A DNA stretch of 35,016 bases from Sphaeroforma arctica JP610 (lineage: Eukaryota > Opisthokonta > Ichthyosporea > Ichthyophonida), in NCBI RefSeq assembly GCF_001186125.1, contig NW_014040532.1, forward strand, positions 23,784-58,799. Direction: 5' to 3'. Within the stretch, counting starts at the first letter, position 1. Each line of letters begins with the position of its first letter. The position numbers and the translations under genes are program-made. The notes under the pieces are model-generated. The model was given only the letters and a program-made list of their open reading frames with translations. It was not told where the DNA came from and ran no database searches. Shown here piece by piece: positions 10,728 to 21,200 of the stretch.

Positions 10728-12639
10728 CGGAGCATGTCAATTCATGTATTCATTACAAATTGTAATCAAAGTTACAAGATTACACGAAAGTATCAAATGA
10801 TGCGTAATTTTTATCTCTTGCAAATGAGAGTATTCAGCGCAAATGGGGGTAAAAACCTCGAAGTAGGTTGCAATTGTTATTAGCACGTAGCGACATTTTA
10901 CATGTCACAAAACCCAAGAAAACCCGTTTCCTCGGAAGCCTACTTAAAGTAAAAAGAAGGTAGGCCCTCAAATTCTCTTTCTGTAGTAATTCAATCATTT
11001 CTCTATATGTGAAATATCAGTAATAGTTTTGGCTCTATTGATGGAAAAGTAGTATACAAAATCTCGATGTTACAATTGGCCTCAGGTTCATGTGGCCAAT
11101 TGCTTCGATATCTTGTACGTGTCGTTTAGGATATGGCATGACAACTAATTAGAGAAAAGTATTCAACACATTTCTTCGATCTGTATTGTTTCCAGATTAC
11201 GACCTGACTTGCACGATTGTCTACTTATCAAAAACATTTCATTCCCGAGAACTTATCAAGTTTTTTAGTTGAGACTCAGAACAACGACAAAATGTTACTG
11301 GGCACCTATTTTGTAGGACTTCGATCTAACCCCTTTGAACTTGCTTCCTATCGTGATAATTGCGTGTAGTAAGAAAGATCCGAAATTATTTGTGTAATAT
11401 TTACGAGCTGCTTGTTGTAGAATTATACATTCACAATAGTGACTCCCGTCGCCAAACTAGTTTACTTTCATTTTCCACTGTCGAATCACAGAATAGACTC
11501 CATGGAGCGGTTTGTATGGTACAGGTATCGCATGTTGATGCGAGTTGAAATATACACCTTGAAGCATGCTTTCTGTTGCTTAGTCTTTCATCTATACATC
11601 GCTTCTGGTTTAGCACAAAAACGAAGTATGGGAATACGTTGAAGCAAAAAAAATCCGATATCCACTTTGGATTGTTTGTTGACGCCAATTTGTTTATTAT
11701 ATGTCGCGTATAGTCTGTTACCGCCGGGCAGGCTAAAACCCTTCCTACTGATAAAGCTATTTTGAAGCTATATACTCGTCATCTGATGACCTGCGTGCCT
11801 TTTCAATTTAAATCCTGCGTGGGAAGCTAAGTCGGAACTTTCAACGTCCTGGAGAAATATCACGTGTAATCTTCGGTAATACAGCATTGTGGATTATATG
11901 GATTTTGTACAACAAATTGGTACGGGAACAGCAACATTTGTGAGTGTAACAAAGCTTGAATAACAGTGTTGAGACGTGCGATTGGCATGTGTAGCTTGCA
12001 TGGCGACTGCCATCTTGTGACCATGAATACTTGTAAGAAAAAAATGTCAAATGTGCTACAGCTGTATCGGTGTAATTTTAAATCTTAGTGGCGGTGACCT
12101 CTGCTATGATGTATTTAAAATGACCACGATGGTGTTAAAAGTCCCCGCTCCTGACAGAATGTGCTGGCTATCAATATGACTTGTGATGCATGTATTTAAT
12201 TGCAATCAAATATCCGCCTCTTCAAGTGAAATTAAACGGAAAGCTAGCGGTGAATCAGATCCCACACCTAGATATCGATTATATTGAAATTCTTTTAAGA
12301 TGAAAGTAGCAAGGTACTCTAGAAGGTAAACTATCCATTTGTACTCGCATTAAAAAGGAAGCAGAAATTAGACAATTAGACCACTAAAATATGATGTGAA
12401 TGGTCAATCCATTTAATATATTCCTAAATTACATACGCGCACACTTCGAGAGTATGTTCATACCTGTATATATATAAATCCCTTAATCAATCTACTAATT
12501 TTATGTAGTAGCGGTAACACGTACATCCAAACATGCTCCAATATCAATCCTATGATTGAAGAGCTATTTTATAGAGCAGGCGGCGAACGCGTATCCTCAC
12601 CACTACACTATCACACAGTCCATTCAAGACATTTTTCTG
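10728..12639. other. Intergenic DNA downstream of the zinc-finger gene
   Basis: AT-rich with no supported gene. It includes the 3' flank of the minus-strand gene; an ATTAAA on the minus strand (12412-12417), about 225 bp past the stop, is the nearest candidate poly(A) signal. The open frames here are short and unrecognised. Confidence 0.4.
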
Positions 12640-15600
12640 CTAACTGCACGATTCAGAGATATGATGATATGCCTTCTCCTCCACTTCTTTCTGAGCCTGT
12701 GCCTTGTCTATACTGCTCATGAGCAATCGCAACGCCAAGTATTTCTTCCTCAACTGCTCGAAGTGTTCAGCACTCTCCACCGTGGTATGCCCGTCCGACT
12801 TGTTGTGCAAGGTGCTCATCTGCACACAATCCTCGGATACATCAGGGCTATCCTCGTTCACCTCATCTTTTTGCGACAGGGCCACCAGGTCATGTGTGGG
12901 TGGTTGAAGTGAGTCTAAAGATGCCTTGGTACCTGGCGCTGATACAATCTTATCCTCCAGCTGAGTGCCGGCTGAAATGCCCATCTTGTACATGTCCTGT
13001 GTAAGTCCATCCACATGCAGGTCAGTGGTTTCTTCCAAAGTATCACCCTCACCACTCCCATCTGACACTCCGAACGCACTGTCGGTCGCACGTGCTCTGC
13101 TCTCTTCGACACTCGCTGCATGTTTTCGGTCTGCATCATTTCGGTCTGCATCATTTCGGTGATGAACCGTGATGTCGCTACCGTACACAGGCTCTTCATT
13201 ATCACTCGACTTTGCAACTCTGTCCTCTGTTCCTTGCACAGACATGGCGGATTGCTGACTGATGCCCTCCTCAACCACCTCCGCTTCCTTAATTGGCGAC
13301 TCGTTGTAAGATAATTCCGCCAAGCGTTCCGTGACCTCGTCTACTGCCTGTTCGTCCTCCGAATGTGTGTGATTTTGTACACTCGAATCTGGAGTTTCAG
13401 GACTAATATCATCTACTGCTTTTCGAGGTGATTTCCCTACGTCATATTGCTGATCGATGGCATCGTCCTCGGTATCAGAGGTGACTTCGCTGCCGTTCGT
13501 GAGCTCGCTCTGCAGTTGCTTGACATCGTTTGCACCCACGTGACAATGCATTTTTTCGCTTAACACGCGTTTGTACACATCGTCGACACCGTAATCTGCA
13601 CCGCTGGATGACTCCTCCTCTGAATCGACAGGCTCTTGCTGAAGTGTGCTGTCAAACGAGACAGTATTGCTACCGGTTGCCTCTGATGTCTTGAAGCTAG
13701 ACTTGAGCTGCTCGCTCTCGTCCGCACTGGATTCTGCCGATGCACTGTATCCCGCCTCTGCCGCCTCATCAGGTTCACTACCAACAGCCTCTAAGGCTCC
13801 CAGCGGTTCTACATCAGCTTCGGATGGTGACTGCACATCGAATAATGCCTCCCATGGCATACCTTGGTGCTCTTCTGCTTGTGCCTTGGATTCAGATTGG
13901 CCCTCCATCAGAGGTGGAGATGATGAAAAACCGGAGGAGGTGTACTTCCTGGAACCAGAGCTGAACATCTTCTTGAGTGTGCCACTCACTCTCGCACCAA
14001 GACCACTTACACTCGTGCCAATACCCGACACACTTGATCTCTTGGAAGCGGCCGGTGCACCATCCGGTATTTGCTGTGAGTCCTTCATATAGTCGTTTAT
14101 ACCCGTACCTTCATCACTATGTAGTTCAACACCAGATAGCATTTTGAACTCCGACCTATCATAATCGACTCCTGTATGCTCCTTCTTCGCTCGGTCAGAC
14201 ATATTCGATTCAGTCTCCTTGTCTGTGCCCTTGCTGCTACTCTTACGAAGAGCGAACCCAGTCTTCTTCTTTGATTTCTTGTCCATTGTGCTCGTCTCCA
14301 CTGAGGTCCTCTCCGCTCTATCACCTGCCCCATCATACGAGTCTTCGATTGTGAGATCGTATTCATCCGAAGCGTCATACTTGCCGTTGTCAACAACATC
14401 AGCGACACCGCCGAGCGCACCACTTTCCACGCCGCCACTAAAGCCAGTATCGGGTATTGAAAATCGCCTTCTCCGTGAGGGTGCAGCCGCGCGATCTTGC
14501 TTTCCGCCTCTGCCTGCAGATGCACCAGACCCTATGTCGCCAAGTGCATTGTTATTGTCCTTGTGCTCATTCTTATCGTGCTTCGGCAGAACTTGTGCAA
14601 GCGGAGTGCTATCGTGTATGGGCATTGACTGGAATACCATAGGCGCAGACGGCTCGTGCACCAATGAGCGAGTTGGCATCGATGTCATCGCTAGATTGTG
14701 CACCGCCGCTACCGGTCCTTCTTCGGACATGGCAGGTTCGGAAGGCACCTGGCCTGGTTCTCGTGACTGTACCAAGGCCTGTTTTGTCTTTTCAGCCACA
14801 TCTGATGCAAATCCTTCATCTGCCAACGACAAGTGTTGTGCTCTTTCCTCAGTGTATAACGGTACAAATGCAGGTTGAGTGGCAGTCGAAGGCGGAGGAG
14901 GAGCACCACCTGGTGGTGGCATACCTGCCCCATAGCTGGTTAGTCCGGCCACAGCCATACCCATCTCCAAGCCCACACGACGGCCTCCGATGCTTTCCTG
15001 AGCATGCGTATGACCCGACACCGGTGCGTACATCGGCTGTACGTGCCCTGGGGGCGATGCTGTGCGGGGTGCTGTAGGGGGTACAGAAGAATGCTGTAAC
15101 CGCATCCCGGCGGTCAAAGGCACAGCCAGTGGGGCCGGCATTAGCGCCTTCTTATGAGTAGCGAACGTCTGTGTATGTTGCGACGGGGGCAAATGCATAT
15201 TCGGCTGCATAGACCCTATCGGCTTCTCATTAGCAATCATGTCGGACGGAACTAAATCGCCCGGCAGAGACAGTTCATGCAACTCGGCGGGTAACAGACC
15301 AGCCCCGGCAGTAGCAACGCCGAGTGGCGGCAGCTGGACGGCCATGGGCGGTGGTGGGGGGGGCGCATAACCAAGCATAGGCCCCAACGGTTGCGCCATG
15401 CTGGGCTGCGCTTGCAGTTGCTGCTGTTGCAGTTGTTGCTGTGCTATGGTCTGTTGCAGTTGCTGGGTCAACTGCTGCAGTTGCAGCTGTTGTTGCTGCA
15501 GCTGTGCGTCCTGTTGTGCCTGGCGCAAGAGCTGTTGCTCCTGTTGCTGGCGCTGCAGCTCCTGCTGCTCAATGTGCAGTTGGTGTGCGCGTACCTTGCT

Positions 15601-18214
15601 GGCTGCAATCTGCTCAAACTGGGACAGCTTGAGCTTGAGCTCTGCTATTGCCTGTTGCTGCTCAACCACCTGCTGCTCCATCTCCGCTGCCCCCTCGTGA
15701 CTGTTGCCATTGGCTGAGGGGGTGGTGTGTGCGGTACCGTCAGAATGCACAGGCGTCTCTGAGTGGCCCTCGTACGGAGTGTCTGGCGCATCGCTTGCAA
15801 GGTCACTCAGAGCATTTGAGAGCGCTCCTGCCAATGTCTCGCGCGAGTAGGGAGTGTCGGCTATGTGTGTTGTAGCCTGTGGATCGATAACTTCATGCAT
15901 ATCCTGCGGGTCCTCGAGGTGTTCGTAGTAAACCTCTTCTGGATCGTACCTGCCACTGTCCTTACCTGCAGCGCCAACTTGTGAATGCGTGCCATCCGCG
16001 CCCACGGCATGCGCGGTTGCATCTTTTGCATCGGCATTAGTGGGTGTCCCCTTGTCTGAGTCGACCGTGTCATTCCTCTGTGGTGTTTTCTCATCGTCTC
16101 TGTCAGGCACCTCTGGCGATGTATGCTTGTGTAACGCCTCCTTGGCCTCCTGCTCCTCTGATGACTGCACCGCTGTTTTCTCGTGTGCATTCGGGTGCTG
16201 CTGCAGTGGGCCTGGTGTTGGTGTAGCTGCGCACCTGTCAGTTGACTCCAAGGTGTCGGGTGCAGCTGTGGCTGTTGCCGTATCTGACAGTACAGGTGAC
16301 TCAGCACCAGAAGCCGGTGCATGTGGCTTCACCTGCGGCAAGCTGAGACGCTCGCCCAACTTATTCCTACGGTCCTGCATGGCGGCACGACCGTTGCCTC
16401 TCTCAAGCTGTCTGCGCTCGACCACTTCATAATCACTTGAGCTGCCGTGTTTGCGATTGTTTCGGCCATCGTCGCTAGCGTCTCCTGTGCCATGCATATC
16501 CTCATCATCAGCATCTGAGCCGCGCACGTACTCATTCAATGCGCCTTGGTTTGTAACGATACCACTGTCACGTCCATTCCCGCTTTCTCCACTGCCACCC
16601 GTATCCTTATCAGCCTTCCGACTAATCTTGACCTCGCTGGTGGCATGACCAAGGTCCTTTATCTTGATGGTGACCGCTGTTGCCGCCTTCGCTCTGAGGG
16701 CGATGCCATCTGCAGCGGCAGTTGAGTCCACGTCCATGTCACTGTCCGTCTCTGTCTCTGCGTCAGGGTCGGTGTTGTGCTCATAAACACCCGCCCCATC
16801 ACGGTTGTCAACTACCACCCCATTATCGCCCGCATTGTCTCGCCGGATATCAATCGATAGATTAGAATTAGTCACAATGCCTCGGTTGGACAGTGTGTGT
16901 GGTGATGACGGGTATCCGGGAGGCGCATTCGGGTCGCTCGATATCCGCTCGGCGTGGCCATAGTTGTTCTGAGGCTTGTGCTCTTCGCGGAACGTGGAGT
17001 GCGATCCCTTGGGCGTCTGGATGCCGTCGTGGTCTTCCGTGTATGGGATGATGCGCGTGAGTTCCGCGTGGCGTGGGACCAGCAACACTTCAGCCGTCAC
17101 GGCCCCTGTGTCGAGTCCACGTGTCTGCACCACACGCGCCTCATGATATCCACTCAGCGGCGCACACTCGCCCTCGCTGCGGCACTGACTCTCCATGCGC
17201 GTCCTGTCTATGCCGGGTGTGCCGTTGTGTTGGTCGGAGTTGTTGGTACTTTTGCTTGCATTGAATGATGTTGATGATGCTGCATCGTCCGTTGGCAGAG
17301 CACGTGCCTGGGTATCACCCGGCGACTCTTGGGTTCCCGTCTGCTGCGCTCCACTTACTGTCGCCAGAGAATCGCGACCTGCGCCGCTCATATAGTTATT
17401 TAGCAACTGCTGCTGCTGCGTGAGTTGTTGCTGGTGGTGGTATATCTGGTTCTGTTGCGGCGATTGATTCGTGCCACCCGTCTGGTTACTGAAGCCCAGG
17501 GTGTTCAACATAGGCCCATTGTACAGGTCAGTCTGTTGCTGCTGCAACTGGTTCTGTAGTTGAACTTGCTGTCGTTTGAGGTGATTCTGCAGATGTTGTT
17601 GTCGCTGCTGCTGCTCCTCCTGCCGCCGTTGGAGTGCTTGTTGCTGCTGTAGGGCCTGCTGTTGTTGTTGCAGGGCTTGTTGTTGCTGTAATACATTCTG
17701 TTGATGTTGATGTTGCTGCTGCTGCTGCAGTGCAAATTGCTGCTGAAGCGCTGCTTGTTGGTGGAACATATTCCGTTGGTGTTCCTGTGCTTGCACTGAC
17801 ATCACACCAGCGGCTGCATTCTCAAAACTGTGAACTGGCGAAAATTTGGAAGGTTGGTTTGTGCCGCTATGAATGGTAGAGTGGGATGGCATGGATATCA
17901 CAGATGGAATGCTATTGATCGTGGGCACCGCGGGCATAGTCGGTAAGCTGTTGGTTGTTAACGTAGCCTCTAGCTCGGCAAACGCCTGATTCCCCACATG
18001 ACCGTCGAACGTCACACGCGTCTGCGGGTGAGGTGGTGGATGGTGTGCGGTGGTTGTGTGTTGTGAGGGCAGAGTGTTCTGAAGGTGCGCCTCGTTCCGT
18101 TGCTGAGGCACCTGCGCAACAACATCATCCATTTGCTTCTGCAATATATGGTGTAGATCCCGAAGTTCCTCCGAATTACACCTGTGCGTGCGAAATTCAT
18201 GATATATCAGTGAC
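12640..18214 (-). CDS. Exon 9: giant terminal exon, polyQ coiled coils and acidic tail
   Basis: About 1857 uninterrupted codons. The acceptor TTTTCGGACAG at 18215 gives the phase required by exon 8; CACGCACAG some 30 bp further in would also fit. Contents in order: SEELRDLHHILQKQMDD helix; polyQ with mixed codons (~17500-17760); acidic Ser/Asp-rich stretches; a coiled coil (15410-15690, EQQVVEQQQAIAELKLKLSQ and a long QLQQQ run); a Pro run (~15345-15365); a basic RRRRFSIPD site that resembles a basophilic kinase target (~14460); Lys-rich KKSKKKTGFALRK (~14245-14285); acidic Ser-rich sequence; and a final helical EHFEQLRKKYLALRLLMSS. Alternative reading: a separate gene starting at the ATG at 18246. 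Confidence 0.8.
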
Positions 18215-21200
18215 CTGTCCGAAAACAACATGTATGTAGCACACATGTGTTCGCGTAAAACGACACGTCAAACACATGTCTGTGCGACTTTGGGGCTGCA
18301 CACTGAGCCTGCATCGCGAACAAGCCATATCTGATTAAATTGAAACTACACAATCTTACATTTAAAAATTAAATTCGTAAAATCGTAAAATACACTCATC
18401 ATTCCGGTAACGAGAACACAGATTAAAACAAAGCGGCACTATGCGCATGACCGCCGCATCAATCGACATTTGTAGCACGCGAAAATGCATACAGCACACC
18501 TTGTATCGTACTAATCACAATTGTATTCATAAGTGACACAGTTTTGCCGCTCACAGACGAAGCAAAATTAACGTCCAGCAGATAACACTTGATTATAGTA
18601 AGAATACCTATCCACAACCAAAGCCACACAATACTAGTTCACATCAGATCCTTAAGACTCTCGGGACATCCACTTCAATCAAACGAGCTAAAATGTCCAC
18701 ATGGTAATACACGAAGATAAATATTTACAGCAACATACTACCATCGTGACAAAAAAGAACTGTCGAAGCACAAAAATGTTTCCACTTCAAAACACAAATT
18801 GATACAGAGTTCAGAAATCCCTCTCAGTGATCATATCCACAAAAGAAACTTACGCGCTGATGGCGTTCATGATAGAATCCTGATTGAAGCTGTTGTTCGC
18901 CAGGAGCTGACTCACATCCCTGTAGCATACAAACACGCACGCCGTCGACAAAGTGGTGAATAGGCACGGACAAGTCAGAAGCGATTTATACGCCTTACAA
19001 AGAGGCTTTGTGGAGTTGAAATACTAGTGTAGAAGAATAATGTTGCCTAACACACACAGCAGAAAAACCTTTCTAAGGCGTGCAACGAGATAACACTGTC
19101 AACTTTACCGCCTAAATTGATATGCAACTACAAATCACAATATACATATAGATATATATGTATTCTCATGATGTATATGCATACTATACATAAATTAGCC
19201 TTACTATGTAGATATTTGATATTTGATATGCATCTATAGCTCACATTCATATATATATATATATACATCAGCATATTATCATTGTGTGTAGATTGGTCTT
19301 TCCGGATACCCCACACTATAATTGTATGCATACAACGCGAACATACATTTTGCCCTTCTTGGTCTGCATGATGGACCGGTACAATTCATCCTCAACGCTT
19401 TCGTCTTCGTGGTCTCGTTTTCGGGACGACGACTGACTTTGATTACTTACTGCCGACTGCACCTCATTCTGGTTCCAAAGGCGCCTGAAAACCAATAGTG
19501 AGACGCTTAGTACGACAGAAGGCGATATGATCAATCGCAGTATGAACAACTGCTCTGGCGAAAGCACAGAAAGAGTTCCGCACAGCCCACGCTGAAAGAA
19601 CACCTCACAGGCAGACCACAGACACGAATCATCAACCACACAGCATGCAATACGTTGCAACCATACAAAATGAACACCAGACGAAAGCACAGGCAAAGGT
19701 ACTGCGTAGAAAAAACCACAAGCATCACACAATGCACTATACGTGACTGACATACTTGTATGGGTCATCTGAAAACTCGTTGTTGAGTAGACCGAACTTG
19801 CTATCGCCCACATCATAGATAGACGCGTAGGGAAGAGTGCCGGGTGACGGCCGTGTGTTAAGTGTGTCGAAGTTAGGTGTGGCGCTCTTAGTCGAGGAGA
19901 GGTAGCCATAACCGCCCTGAGTGTTGAGCAGCTCACCGCCTGCCAGTTGTTCGCTACCGTCGCCGTTGACAAGACTGAAGGGCGAGCCGTTAGCACCCGC
20001 ACCGCCGAGCTGCCCTTGACCCAGGCTGTTGTGCGTGCTCCCAGGGTTTGAGTTCGGATTACTGTGTTGCTGATTATGAAGATTGCTATTGTTTTGCTGC
20101 TGCAGAATATTCAGGGTTTGTTGTAGATTGTCGCGTTGCTGCTGGTCATTGGTGTTCTGCTGCAGTTGCTGCAGTGTCTGATGCGATGGGTGCAGCTGCT
20201 GGTTTAGCCCGTGTTGTTGTTGTAGTCCTATGAAGGTCATGCCACCTATCCCTGCCGCACTGCTGCCGCTGGTTGAGACTGGCGAGCGCGCATCCTTCAC
20301 ACCAGCATTATTAGCCGAGTAGACGCTTCTGTCCACAGAGTGTATCCTCCCACTGCTGATAGACGGCTGCTGCTGTGTCCCCATCAGAGGGTTTGATGTC
20401 CCCATTGGCGCATGCGCATTGCCCTGTTGCGAGAGGCTCTGCCGCGAGTCGTACAGCTGTGCGTTCATGGGATCGTTGACCGAGGCATAATTGAAGATGT
20501 TGACGTGCTGCTGCCCACTGTTGGCGCTCGAGGGGAGTGTTGAGCCCAACGACGTCTGCTGTGAATACCCCGGCGCTGTTTGGGATTGTGTGGGGTAGTT
20601 TGCGTATGCAATGGCCTGTGCTTGTGAGAGTGACTGTGTCTGTGCTTGCTGCTGTGTCTGCAGCATTGCTTGTGTGTGCATGTCCCCAAATGACTGTCCG
20701 CCACCTCCGCCCATATTCCGCCTCCAGAATGCCGCTTCCGACAGTTGAGAGTCTGGGGTTTCCGGGTGTGACAAGGGTCCCGGTGTGCCTAACAGATTAG
20801 GCGTGGGCGTGTGCTCTACGGGCAATGCCTTGTGCGGCGCCTGATTGATGACATTGCCCTTACTGTCCACATACCCACTGTCCCGTCGTTCTTCTGAACT
20901 GGTTTTGCGCATTATTCTGTACAGAGCAATTATGGTTGGTCCATTGGTTAGTCCTGCCGCAATGTTCAGACAAAACACATGACGGAGGCATACACACGCC
21001 GCGCTCACTTATTGCGGGGGAGCCATTTTCATGCTTATTACTGATACCCATATTTGGCCAATGTGCAATCATCACCTTCGCAATATAAGTAGCCAGCATG
21101 GGCGCACTAGACCAGTCAATGCAAAATAGAACATTTGACAAACGCGCACACTATTGATCATTGATTCACATTAGTATTCGTATTTTCTAACCCAGCTCTC

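Noticed and set aside
14219-14878. 219-codon + strand ORF, and other + strand ORFs at 12556-18239
   Set aside because: They are antisense to the single long exon 9. Their composition (Ser/Leu/Cys runs, or Cys/Ala runs opposite the polyQ) is what the reverse of Gln- and Ser-rich coding sequence gives; no motif of their own.
18215-18246. ATG at 18246 as independent start of the giant ORF
   Set aside because: The preceding codons match intron sequence before a good acceptor, and exon 8 joins in phase. Kept only as an alternative.
19316-20002. 228-codon minus-strand ORF that spans intron 6
   Set aside because: It runs through a clear intron (donor at 19755, acceptor at 19485) and includes part of exon 7 by chance; joined exons give the better supported frame.
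20048-20800. + strand ORFs opposite exon 6
   Set aside because: Shadow frames of the Gln-rich exon; Val/Ala-rich with no domain or splice support.
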